Positions 15,911-23,578 of a DNA stretch of 64,000 bases are shown one piece after another. Where the stretch lies: contig JAKLJP010000011.1 in assembly GCA_023151115.1 (NCBI GenBank), forward strand, positions 148,028 to 212,027, in the 5' to 3' direction. The notes under the pieces were generated by a model. It was not told the origin of the DNA. It worked only from the letters and a program-made list of their open reading frames with translations, and did no database searches. The first letter of the stretch is position 1. Each line of letters opens with the position of its first letter. The DNA comes from Anaerolineae bacterium. GTDB taxonomy: Bacteria > Chloroflexota > Anaerolineae > 4572-78 > J111. The translations under genes were made by a program, and so were the position numbers.

Positions 15911-17308
15911 ATGTTCAACTTTTGGCCCCAGAAACGCCGGCAATCGAAAATCCTGTGGTTAGATTTGGGCGATTTGGGCGACCTGGTTCACCCGCACGGC
16001 CCGCACGAACAGTGGCAGGATCACGGCCTGGGGCTTTTGCGCACCATTTTGCATCAAAACGGCATCGAGACCGACCTGCTCTCGACCCGCGCCGTCACTT
16101 CGTGGCCGGAGCTGCAAAAACAGCTTAAAGGGTACGAGACGCTGATCATGAATGTGCGGAGCTACACTTTCCCCGTGGCCCGCAAGTCGGCCCAGCTTTT
16201 TAAGGAAGTGAACCCCAACGGCATGGTCCTGACCGGCGGCATGCACGCCACCGTCGCCGTAGACGAGATGGCCGAGGTGGCCGAATTTGACCGTATCTGC
16301 CAGGGGCCGGGCGAAAATACGATTGTTGACCTGGTCAAAGACCCGCACTCGTTTCCGCGTACCATCGTGGGGATTGGGGCCAAAACCATGGCCGACTGGC
16401 CGATGATTGACCGGACTCTCTGGCCCAAACCCCACCGGCGCATTGCCAAAAAGTTCAACTGGCCGATGGAGCCGGAATGTGGCTGGGGACCGGCCCCGGT
16501 GGCGACGATTTTGACCAATCGGGTCTGTCCCTGGCAGTGTGTCTTCTGCAATGAAAATTCTTACATCCCCAACATGGGCCGCAAGCCGGTCGAGGCGGTG
16601 ATTGACGAACTCAACTACCTGGATCGCAAATACGGCGTTGGCTCGGTGGTCATTCACGATTCGATGTTTTTCCAGAATCCGGGCTGGCTGCAAGAGTGGA
16701 TCGAGAAATACCCGCGTAAAGCCAACAAGGTCTGGCCCTATTGGGCCGCCGGTCGCTCCGATACGGTGCGGCAGTGGCCCGACCTGTTCGAGGCGTTGGT
16801 GCGCGAAACCAACTGGAACACCATCTCCATCGGCTTTGAGTCAGGCAGCGACCGGATTTTGCGCCTGCTCAACAAGGAATGTAGCGAGGAAGACAACTAC
16901 TTTGCCATCGAACTGCTCAACAAACTGGGCGACGAATTTAAGAGCAAGGGTAAACAGCCGCCCATGTTCTGGGCCAATATCATGCTCGGCATCCCCGGCG
17001 AGAGCGAGGACGACGCCTTCAAAACCATTCGTATGCTCAAGGCCATGCGCTACGTCTACCCCTCGATCTCCTACTACGCTCCGTATCCGGGGTCGGCCCT
17101 GGGCTACCAGCTCATCGCCGAAGGCAAGAGCATGATGTCCAAAGACAACTACCACCGCTTCCCCGGCGATGAGAAGGTCAAGGGGGTCAATTACCAATTC
17201 TACCGCGAGCTGCTGGCCGGCAAATTTGATAAAGAAATCAACCAGGGGCTTGACGCCTCGGCCCGTCATCGCTCCGGGGTGTACGAGGAAGCGTTGATTA
17301 AAGCATGA
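15911..17308 (+). CDS. B12-binding radical SAM protein 1
   Basis: 465 residues: an N-terminal cobalamin-binding-type Rossmann domain (HGLGLLRTILHQNGIETDLL ... VLTGGMHATVA), then a radical SAM TIM barrel with C206-P-W-Q-C210-V-F-C213, and a SIGFESGSDRIL block. Such proteins methylate or rearrange unactivated carbons; the substrate is not evident. ATG 15911 is preferred over GTG 15890 because GGAG lies 9 bases before it. The stop overlaps the start of a 68-residue gene by 4 bases. It diverges in sequence from the other radical SAM proteins in the window, so it is not a recent duplicate. Confidence 0.9.
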   Translation: MFNFWPQKRRQSKILWLDLGDLGDLVHPHGPHEQWQDHGLGLLRTILHQNGIETDLLSTRAVTSWPELQKQLKGYETLIMNVRSYTFPVARKSAQLFKEVNPNGMVLTGGMHATVAVDEMAEVAEFDRICQGPGENTIVDLVKDPHSFPRTIVGIGAKTMADWPMIDRTLWPKPHRRIAKKFNWPMEPECGWGPAPVATILTNRVCPWQCVFCNENSYIPNMGRKPVEAVIDELNYLDRKYGVGSVVIHDSMFFQNPGWLQEWIEKYPRKANKVWPYWAAGRSDTVRQWPDLFEALVRETNWNTISIGFESGSDRILRLLNKECSEEDNYFAIELLNKLGDEFKSKGKQPPMFWANIMLGIPGESEDDAFKTIRMLKAMRYVYPSISYYAPYPGSALGYQLIAEGKSMMSKDNYHRFPGDEKVKGVNYQFYRELLAGKFDKEINQGLDASARHRSGVYEEALIKA

Positions 17309-17511
17309 GCAGTTTTAGCAACCCTCACTACATGTATCTGTTTGAAATGAAAAACGGCAGGCAAAAGCTGGCCTACGGCCAATCGCCGCAGGATGCCCTG
17401 GATATTTTGCGGATTCGTCTCAGTGAAGAGGAGATGAAAGAGATTATCCAGGATAAGTATATCAAGATTTCGCAGCGCAAATTGCAGCAGTACGTTCATA
17501 ATTTGGGGTAG
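17305..17511 (+). CDS. Small protein (68 aa) coupled to radical SAM protein 1
   Basis: Unrecognised. The ATGA overlap with the preceding gene indicates translational coupling. The sequence begins with a YMYLFEMKNGRQKLAYG beta-hairpin-like part, then GQSPQDALDILRIRLSEEE and a basic C-terminal helix. It has no cysteines and no leader-plus-core layout, so a peptide substrate is possible but unsupported. A small partner or accessory protein of the radical SAM enzyme is equally likely. Confidence 0.65.
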   Translation: MSSFSNPHYMYLFEMKNGRQKLAYGQSPQDALDILRIRLSEEEMKEIIQDKYIKISQRKLQQYVHNLG

Positions 17512-17520
17512 TTTGTACCT

Positions 17521-17722
17521 GCTCAGGCATGTCATTTCGACCCGCGCAGCGGGGAGAAATCTTCAAGACCTTGCCCTTAGCTGCTGCACTTAGAGCCTAT
17601 CCGAAAACCTCAGTAGCGGCGGCTCCCACGCCGCCGTTAGCCGGGCGTGGGAGCCCGGCCCGCTAGTTTTCGAATAGGTTCTTAGAAGATTTCTCGACCT
17701 TCGGTCTCGAAATGACATGAGG
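17521..17722. repeat. Dispersed palindrome family A, copy 2, carrying a nested element
   Basis: Outer arms GCATGTCATTTCGACC and GGTCTCGAAATGACATG match family A. The centre is interrupted at about 17592-17686 by a second palindromic unit (family C). Confidence 0.85.
17592..17686. repeat. Family C element nested in family A copy 2
   Basis: Outer arms AGCCTATCCGAAAAC and GTTTTCGAATAGGTT enclose two hairpins, GGCGGCTCCCACGCCGCC and CCGGGCGTGGGAGCCCGG. A closely related core lies in reverse orientation at 34238-34291. Confidence 0.85.
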
Positions 17723-17734
17723 TTGAAGAGTAAG

Positions 17735-18007
17735 ATGCTCAAACCGTCAAAAGCCGAAATCAAAATACTCTGCGCGCTGGCCGATGGGGCTACCCTGAAA
17801 TCGCATCGTTATCTGGACGGAACCAAAATTTACCAATTACACTCTCTGACCGGCCAAGTTGAGCCGGTGCAAAGGCGGCTTGTTGAGGCGCTGCTGCGGC
17901 GCGGCTATATTATCAGCAATCAAAAATTTCCAGCCGCTACCTACTCGCTGACCGAACCGGGCCGAGAAATGGCCGCCCATTCCAACCAAGTTCCCCACTC
18001 GATGTAG
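17735..18007 (+). CDS. Small hypothetical protein, winged-helix-like
   Basis: A 90-residue protein starting MLKPSKAEIKILCALADGA. The pattern (helix, ALLRRGYIISNQ, short hairpin, YSLTEPGREMA) resembles a winged-helix DNA-binding domain with a beta-wing, but lacks a diagnostic signature. ATG 17735 was chosen because the earlier ATG at 17717 lies inside repeat A. No clear partner gene; function unknown. Confidence 0.55.
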   Translation: MLKPSKAEIKILCALADGATLKSHRYLDGTKIYQLHSLTGQVEPVQRRLVEALLRRGYIISNQKFPAATYSLTEPGREMAAHSNQVPHSM

Positions 18008-18035
18008 AGTTTGTTATGATTTACGCGATTGGGCC

Positions 18036-18077
18036 GTAGTTTAGGGCTTTATGCCCACCCACGAGGGGCTAAACTAC
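18036..18077. repeat. GTAGTTTAG hairpin
   Basis: GTAGTTTAGGGC pairs with GGGGCTAAACTAC around TTTATGCCCACCCACGA. It resembles half of family B (22793-22853) and lies in the gap before radical SAM gene 2. Confidence 0.55.
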
Positions 18078-18253
18078 CCTTGAACTGCGTAACTTCTATT
18101 TGTATCTAAATTCTCAATCCTCAGGCCGGATTTTGCCTTGAGCTTTAGCCTGATATAGAATAGAAAAATTATTATAGTGATATTTATAAAAATTACGACA
18201 CATCCTGGGCGGCCTGTAGCGGCAGCCTTTTGTTCTGAGGAGGTAAATTTCCT

Positions 18254-19744
18254 ATGCGCGTCATGATTGTGAATCCTCGTTTTCACCTGCCCATTGATAC
18301 TCGGACAACGCCCCATTTGGGGCTGGCCTACCTGGCCGCTGTCTCGGAGCAGCGTGGCGACGAGGTTGTAGTTTTTGACGCCGACGTTGAAGACGAGCCG
18401 ATTACCGAGGCGGTGCGCCGCTTCCGACCCGAAATCGTCGGCATCACCGCTAACACGCCCCAGGTGAAATCGGCCTGGCGCACCGCTCAGGCGGTTAAAT
18501 CTATTGCCGACATCCCGGTGGTGTTGGGCGGCCCGCACGTGTCCGTTTTGCCCGCCGAAAGCGCCAAACGGCCCGAAGTGGACGTGGTGGTGCGCGGCGA
18601 AGGCGAGGCGGTCTGGGTGAAGCTATGCGAGATCATCGAGCGCGCTCAGAGGGGCAACCCTACTTTTACCGCCCGCGACCTGCTGGACCCGCAGCAGGCG
18701 TTGCTCGACTCGCTGCTGGGCATCAGCTACTACACCTTTGACGGCCAGGAACGCCACAACCCCGATCATCCGGCTATTGCCGATTTGGACACGCTGCCCT
18801 TCCCGGCCTATCATTTCTTTAAAATGGAACGTTATACTAACCTTCAGCCGGCCACCGACGCCATTGACGGCTCCAAATCCTTCTCGGTCATGACCTCGCG
18901 CGGTTGTCCCTACCGCTGTACCTTCTGCTCGCAGAGTATCATGCCCATCAAATGGCGCGCCCGCAGCCCGGAAAGCGTGCTGGCCGAGTGGCAGCACCTG
19001 GTCCATAACCTGGGGGCGCAGGAAATCGGCGTGCTTGACGACTCGGCCAATATTCAGGTAGACCGCCTGGAACGTATGGCCGACTTGTTTATCGAACACA
19101 AGGTCAACCACGTCCCCTGGATTTTTGTTAACGGCATCCGGGCCAACCTGGCCACCAAGGAACTGTTGGGCAAATTGAAACGGGCCGGCCTGAAGCGGGT
19201 CGCCTTTGGCGTGGAAAGCGGCGACCCCGATGTGCTGCTTTCGATTGACAAGAAAATTGACCACGACACCATCCGCCAGGCCTTCAAAAACGCCAAGTCG
19301 GTCAACCTGGAAACCATCGGCTTCTTCATCATCGGCTTGCCCGGCGACACCGAGGAGTCTATGGACCGGACCATCAAATTCGCCTGCGAAGTGGACCCGC
19401 TCATCGCCAACTTCTCCATGATGACGCCCTACCCCGGCACCAAAGTTTATGAGATTGCCAAGCGCCAGGGCCGGCTGCTGCTGGAGGATTGGGAAGATTA
19501 CGTTTTCTTCGATGGCCGCGCCCGCTACGAATTGGGTGATATGACCGCCGAACTGGTCCAGCGCAAGTGGAAGGAAGCCTATCGCCGCTTTTATTTACGT
19601 CCGCACCGCATTGCCATGACCCTGAGCCGCAAAGATTTCTGGATCAACTGGCGGCGCACCTTCAAGGTGGCCTTCAACACCATCTTCCCCAAAAAGGAAA
19701 AGACCGAACTGCGCCAGGCCGTTGAGAGCGCCCAGGTGATTTAG
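18254..19744 (+). CDS. B12-binding radical SAM protein 2
   Basis: 496 residues. The N-terminal B12-binding domain (MRVMIVNPRF ... VVLGGPHVSVLP, VVVRGEGEA) is followed by a radical SAM barrel with C218-PYR-C222-TF-C225, then VAFGVESGD and IIGLPGDTEESMDRTI. The C-terminus (FYLRPHRIAM) matches that of radical SAM protein 3, making these paralogs. A strong AGGAGG lies upstream of ATG 18254. The layout resembles BchE-like enzymes and cobalamin-dependent methylases; the substrate is unknown. Confidence 0.92.
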   Translation: MRVMIVNPRFHLPIDTRTTPHLGLAYLAAVSEQRGDEVVVFDADVEDEPITEAVRRFRPEIVGITANTPQVKSAWRTAQAVKSIADIPVVLGGPHVSVLPAESAKRPEVDVVVRGEGEAVWVKLCEIIERAQRGNPTFTARDLLDPQQALLDSLLGISYYTFDGQERHNPDHPAIADLDTLPFPAYHFFKMERYTNLQPATDAIDGSKSFSVMTSRGCPYRCTFCSQSIMPIKWRARSPESVLAEWQHLVHNLGAQEIGVLDDSANIQVDRLERMADLFIEHKVNHVPWIFVNGIRANLATKELLGKLKRAGLKRVAFGVESGDPDVLLSIDKKIDHDTIRQAFKNAKSVNLETIGFFIIGLPGDTEESMDRTIKFACEVDPLIANFSMMTPYPGTKVYEIAKRQGRLLLEDWEDYVFFDGRARYELGDMTAELVQRKWKEAYRRFYLRPHRIAMTLSRKDFWINWRRTFKVAFNTIFPKKEKTELRQAVESAQVI

Positions 19745-19760
19745 ACCTTACAGGTTTTGT

Positions 19761-19889
19761 TATTACTCAGCCATGTCATTTCGAGCGACGTTAGGAGCGA
19801 GAAATCTTCTGAATCCATGATTTGTAGACAACGATCTCGAAGATTTCTCGGCTTTCAGCCTCGAAATGACATGAGGGGTGAGTAGTTAC
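19761..19889. repeat. Dispersed palindrome family A, copy 3
   Basis: Ends TATTACTCAG and GAGTAGTTACC with inner CATGTCATTTCGAGCG and CCTCGAAATGACATG arms. It fills the gap between the radical SAM gene and the EEP gene. Confidence 0.9.
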
Positions 19890-19924
19890 CAGGTTTTTAA
19901 AACCTGTCAGGTTTTGACTCAACC

Positions 19925-20674
19925 ATGAGACTTGTCGCTTACAACTTTCGCGCTGGTGGCAAAAGAGGGGAGCAAAATCAATGGTCAAAAATACTGACCG
20001 ATTTTGCCCCTGACATTGTTTTTGCCCAGGAGACCCGCGACCCAAAGTTGGAAGTGCCGCAGACTTACCAGATCAATCAAAACAGGTTTGTCTGGCATCC
20101 GGTCAACCCCAGATGGGGCAGCGCCTTGTTTATCAAGGATGGGGAAATTAAACCACTCGTCCTGCCCGGATTTGAAGGCTGGGTAGTTGGCGCGGAAGTT
20201 AACAATCCAGATTGGCCGCGTCCGCTGCGCGTGTTTAGCCTGCATGTGCCGACAAAAAAGGGCAGTGGTTACATCAAACAGATGAACCTCATTCTCGATA
20301 AAATTGCCGAATTGCCCGATAATGCCGAGTTGATTGTTGGGGGCGATTTCAATGTCACGGCCAGCTTTCGGCATTCCAGTGAAGCGATGGAGACGGGTCG
20401 AGCCAATGAAAAGATATTGATCCGTTTGCATAACGATTTTGGCTTAACAAGTTGTTGGCAAGCAGCCAACCCGGATCAGCCTTTGGTTCAAACCTTGCGC
20501 TGGGGCACAAACAAAACTATCCCTTATCACTGTGATGGTATCTTTGCTCCGGTAGCTTGGAGCCACCTTTTAGAGTCTTGCCAGATCATCTCTGAAGGCT
20601 GGGAGGCATTGAGTGACCACAATCCGGTGGTAGCAACCTTCAATCTTTACACGCCAAGTGGTCATCAGGTATAA
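19925..20674 (+). CDS. Endonuclease/exonuclease/phosphatase family protein
   Basis: 249 residues of the EEP (DNase I-like) fold. Visible catalytic motifs: QETRD (metal-binding Glu), FSLHVPTKKG, GGDFNVTAS (catalytic Asp/Asn) and a terminal SDHNPVVATF (Asp-His). No signal peptide, so a cytoplasmic phosphodiesterase or nuclease is likely; the substrate cannot be read from the sequence. It lies between two paralogous radical SAM genes, just before a HicBA pair. Confidence 0.85.
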   Translation: MRLVAYNFRAGGKRGEQNQWSKILTDFAPDIVFAQETRDPKLEVPQTYQINQNRFVWHPVNPRWGSALFIKDGEIKPLVLPGFEGWVVGAEVNNPDWPRPLRVFSLHVPTKKGSGYIKQMNLILDKIAELPDNAELIVGGDFNVTASFRHSSEAMETGRANEKILIRLHNDFGLTSCWQAANPDQPLVQTLRWGTNKTIPYHCDGIFAPVAWSHLLESCQIISEGWEALSDHNPVVATFNLYTPSGHQV

Positions 20675-20731
20675 TTTAGCCAGGGAGCAAAATAAAACTC
20701 GGAAAGTCCATTTACATGATAAGGCAGAAAC

Positions 20732-20950
20732 ATGGAAAAATTTACAGCCATTTTTGAGCAAGATAAGGAATGGTGGATCGGTTATGTTGAAGAACTACCA
20801 GGAGCCAACACACAAGGTCACACATTGGAAGAAGTACGAGAGAATTTGAAGGAAGCGGTGCAACTTACTATTGAGGCTAATCGTGAAATAGCTCGACGCG
20901 AAACTGAAGGTAAAAATGTAATTCGTGAAGAGTTAATTGTAGCTGTCTAA
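20732..20950 (+). CDS. hicB: HicB-family antitoxin
   Basis: 72 residues with the HicB partial RNase-H-like fold: FTAIFEQDKEWWIGYVEELP, then GANTQGHTLEEVRENLKEAV. It lacks an obvious C-terminal DNA-binding domain, as in short HicB proteins. It overlaps hicA by one base (TAATG). It would neutralise HicA; gene order is antitoxin first. Confidence 0.87.
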   Translation: MEKFTAIFEQDKEWWIGYVEELPGANTQGHTLEEVRENLKEAVQLTIEANREIARRETEGKNVIREELIVAV

Positions 20951-21171
20951 TGAAGCGCCGCGCTTTGCTGAAACACCTTGCTCAATACAGGTGTGAACTA
21001 TTGCGCGAGGGCGGCAAACACTCCGTCTATTGGAATCCCACCAATCGAAGAACCTCAACCGTGCCGCGACATACTGAAATTTCAGATGCATTAGCCGAAA
21101 AGATTTGCCGGGATTTAGAAATTCCTTCAGCCCGACAAGATAGCTCGCGGCAAAAGCAACGGGAGGATTAA
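20950..21171 (+). CDS. hicA: HicA-family mRNA interferase toxin
   Basis: 73 residues with the HicA double-stranded-RNA-binding-like fold and the catalytic-His region GGKHSVYWNPTNRRTSTVP, followed by the PRHTEI block. Expected to cleave mRNA when free of HicB. The stop codon is directly followed by the TTG start of radical SAM gene 3, so the toxin-antitoxin pair and that enzyme appear co-transcribed, which is unusual. Confidence 0.87.
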   Translation: MKRRALLKHLAQYRCELLREGGKHSVYWNPTNRRTSTVPRHTEISDALAEKICRDLEIPSARQDSSRQKQRED

Positions 21172-22713
21172 TTGAAAGTTTTACTTGCCAGCCCCGAATC
21201 CGAGGTCTGGAACAGCCGTAAACATATTCACATGGGCCTGGGCTACCTGGCCGGCTCGCTGTTGGCGCACGGGTATGAATGTGAAATCTGGGATGCCTCG
21301 GTCGAGTCGGATATCGAATCGCTGGATGAAAAGCTGGCCCGCGATCCGTTTGACATCGTTTGCCTGTCCGCGCCGACCCCGCTGATTGTGCAAGCCTGGG
21401 AAGCGGCCAGAACAGCCAAAAAGTATGGCGCGCTGACTATTCTCGGCGGGCCACATCTGACCCTCATGCCGCACGAATCCATGGAAAGACCCGAAGTTGA
21501 CCTGGTGGTTCGCGGCGAAGGCGAATATACTATTATTGAGATCATGCGGGCGTTGGAAAAAGAATGGTCAATAACCAACGGTCAATTGTCAATTGTTAAT
21601 GACCAACCACCAATTCACAATTCACAATTCACAATTCACAATTCACAATTAATGACCCCCCGCCTCTTCGATCCCGCCGCCGGCTGGGGCAACATCCTCG
21701 GTCTATCGTGGCGCGATAAAGCGGGCAAAATTAAGCACAACCTCGACCGGCCACTGCCCGACGACATTGACGCCATCCCCTTCCCGGCTTTTCACATGTT
21801 CAAGATTGACCGCTATACCAACCTCAACCCGCTGACCGATGGGCTGGATATGAACGCCCGCGCCTTCACCATTGTCACTTCGCGGGGCTGTCCGTATAAA
21901 TGCACCTACTGCTCCAAACCCATCACCGGCGACACCTGGCGGGGCCGCAGCGTGGACAATGTTATCGCCGAGTGGGAGTGGCTGGTCAAAGATTTGGGGG
22001 CCACCGAAATCGGCATCACCGACGATATCTGGAACCTGGACAAAAACCGGGCCAAAGAGCTGTGCCGGGCGCTGATTAAAGCCAACCTCAACCACGTCCC
22101 CTGGGTCACGATTCACGGCATGAAGGTCAATAATACCGACGCCGAACTGTTCAAGCTGATGAAGCAGGCCGGCTGCAAGCGAGTCGGCTTTGGCGTGGAA
22201 AACGGCGACGACTGGATGCTGCGCCACGTGATCAAAAAAGGCCAAACGGTGGACATGGTCCGTCAGGCCTTCAAATGGTCAAAAGAGGCCAAGCTGCAAA
22301 CGATGGGTTTCTTCATCTTTGGCATGCCCGGCGAAACCGAAGAGTCCATGGAAAAAACCATCCGGCTGTCGCTGGAACTCGACCCGGACCTGGCCCACTT
22401 TATGATGGCCGCGCCCTTCCCCGGCACCGAGATGTGGGAAACGCTCAAAAAACACGGTGATGTTTTCTCCGACAGCATGGATTGGTCGCAGATTGCCATC
22501 CAGGACGATAAAGCTCACTTTGCCTTTGGCGACCTGGACAAAGAAACGGTCGAGCGCAAGTGGCACGAGGCCCACCGCCGTTTTTACCTGCGGCCCAAGC
22601 GCATTGCCCGCATCGCCACCCGCAAAGATACCTGGCAGCGCTTCCCCTATTACCTCAAAACCGCCGCCAATATGCTGCTCGGCCTGGGCGAAAGAGAAGC
22701 AACGGCGGCCTAG
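21172..22713 (+). CDS. B12-binding radical SAM protein 3, with repeat-derived insertion
   Basis: 513 residues and paralogous to radical SAM protein 2. B12-binding domain (LTILGGPHLTLMP, LVVRGEGEYT), radical SAM motif C240-PYK-C244-TY-C247, GFGVENGDD, IFGMPGETEESMEKTI and FYLRPKRIARI. The TTG start at 21172 has GGGAGG upstream and follows the hicA stop directly. Residues about 132-160 are an in-frame insertion encoded by CACAATT-type repeats (reading IHNSQFTIHNSQ), absent from the paralog and located between the B12 and radical SAM domains. The insertion is probably tolerated as a linker. Confidence 0.9.
   Translation: MKVLLASPESEVWNSRKHIHMGLGYLAGSLLAHGYECEIWDASVESDIESLDEKLARDPFDIVCLSAPTPLIVQAWEAARTAKKYGALTILGGPHLTLMPHESMERPEVDLVVRGEGEYTIIEIMRALEKEWSITNGQLSIVNDQPPIHNSQFTIHNSQLMTPRLFDPAAGWGNILGLSWRDKAGKIKHNLDRPLPDDIDAIPFPAFHMFKIDRYTNLNPLTDGLDMNARAFTIVTSRGCPYKCTYCSKPITGDTWRGRSVDNVIAEWEWLVKDLGATEIGITDDIWNLDKNRAKELCRALIKANLNHVPWVTIHGMKVNNTDAELFKLMKQAGCKRVGFGVENGDDWMLRHVIKKGQTVDMVRQAFKWSKEAKLQTMGFFIFGMPGETEESMEKTIRLSLELDPDLAHFMMAAPFPGTEMWETLKKHGDVFSDSMDWSQIAIQDDKAHFAFGDLDKETVERKWHEAHRRFYLRPKRIARIATRKDTWQRFPYYLKTAANMLLGLGEREATAA
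21562..21651. repeat. CACAATT tandem/inverted repeat inside a coding region
   Basis: GGTCAATTGTCAATTGTTAA is followed by five CACAATT units, mirror words of each other. It keeps the reading frame of the radical SAM gene. Confidence 0.85.
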
Positions 22714-22742
22714 CCCCTCCTTTTTCAAGTAAACTTGTTCAC

Positions 22743-22772
22743 AAATGAGGCCGAAATTTTTCGGCCTCATTT
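22743..22772. terminator. Bidirectional-looking hairpin terminator
   Basis: AAATGAGGCCGA and TCGGCCTCATTT form a perfect 12-bp stem with a 6-base loop, A-rich before and T-rich after. It lies 30 bases after the radical SAM gene 3 stop. Confidence 0.75.
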
Positions 22773-22792
22773 CAATACTTTTCAAATAACGT

Positions 22793-22853
22793 AGTTTAGC
22801 CCCTTGTGGGCGGGCACAAGGCCCTGTGCTACGGCCTTATTTGAAATGTATTG
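22793..22853. repeat. Dispersed element family B, copy 1 (61 bp)
   Basis: Matches 34424-34484 at 59 of 61 positions, both in the same orientation. The core is GGGCGGGCACAAGGCCCTGT followed by TTATTTGAAATGTATTG. A CAATACTTTTCAAATAA stretch upstream mirrors its right end. Confidence 0.9.
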
Positions 22854-22921
22854 GGTCTAATTTATAATTCTCGAAAAACAGCTTCAGTGATAAAACTAAC
22901 TCGAATTGATGGAGTAGCCGG

Positions 22922-23563
22922 ATGAGTTCAGCCCAATTGAATGAATACGCCACTGCCGGCCACGCCCTGGCCTATCTGGCCAAAGCGGGCGATATCCCGC
23001 ATCGGACCGAGGGCGAAGCGGTCATTTTGGAGTTGCTGCCTCAGCGGGTTAAACGTATTCTGGATTTGGGCGCGGGCGATGGACGTTTGCTGGCGCTGAT
23101 CAAACGGGAAAAGCCCCAGGCGCAAGGAGTCGCCCTTGACTTTTCACCCACGATGTTAGCCGCCGCGCAAGCGCGATTTGCCGGCGATCCAACCATTTCG
23201 GTGTTCGAACATAATCTGGATGATCCGCTGCCTGAACTGGGTTTGTTTGATGTGATTGTCTCCGGTTTTGCCATCCATCATTTGAGTGATGAACGTAAAT
23301 TTGCCTTGTACCGCGAAATCTTTAAGATGCTTGAATCGGGCGGATTGTTTTGTAACCTGGAGCACATCGCCTCGCCGACGGCGGCGCTGCACGAAGCTTT
23401 TTATCGCGCCCTGGGCATGTCCGCTGCCGACGAAGACCCTTCCAACAAATGTATCAGCGTTGAGACTCAGCTCGACTGGTTGCGGCAAATTGGCTTTAGC
23501 GAGGTGGACTGCTTCTGGAAGTGGCGCGAGTTAGCTTTATTGGCCGGGGTAAAATCGTCTTAA
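22922..23563 (+). CDS. Class I SAM-dependent methyltransferase
   Basis: 213 residues with a standard class I fold: motif [17 protein letters not shown], motif II region [14 protein letters not shown], motif [15 protein letters not shown], then [14 protein letters not shown] 22922 has GGAG upstream. Sixteen bases separate it from the aminotransferase gene, so they are probably co-transcribed. The substrate is unknown; methylation of a small molecule is typical for this type. Confidence 0.9.
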   Translation: MSSAQLNEYATAGHALAYLAKAGDIPHRTEGEAVILELLPQRVKRILDLGAGDGRLLALIKREKPQAQGVALDFSPTMLAAAQARFAGDPTISVFEHNLDDPLPELGLFDVIVSGFAIHHLSDERKFALYREIFKMLESGGLFCNLEHIASPTAALHEAFYRALGMSAADEDPSNKCISVETQLDWLRQIGFSEVDCFWKWRELALLAGVKSS

Positions 23564-23578
23564 GAAGGGAAAATTGAA

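Noticed and set aside
17305..17511. The 68-residue protein as a ribosomally made peptide precursor
   Set aside because: No leader/core boundary, no cysteine or Gly-Gly cleavage site, and it looks like a folded domain; kept only as an unknown partner.
21571..21655. CACAATT tandem repeats as a CRISPR array
   Set aside because: Units of 7 bases without spacers, inside a reading frame; no cas genes near.
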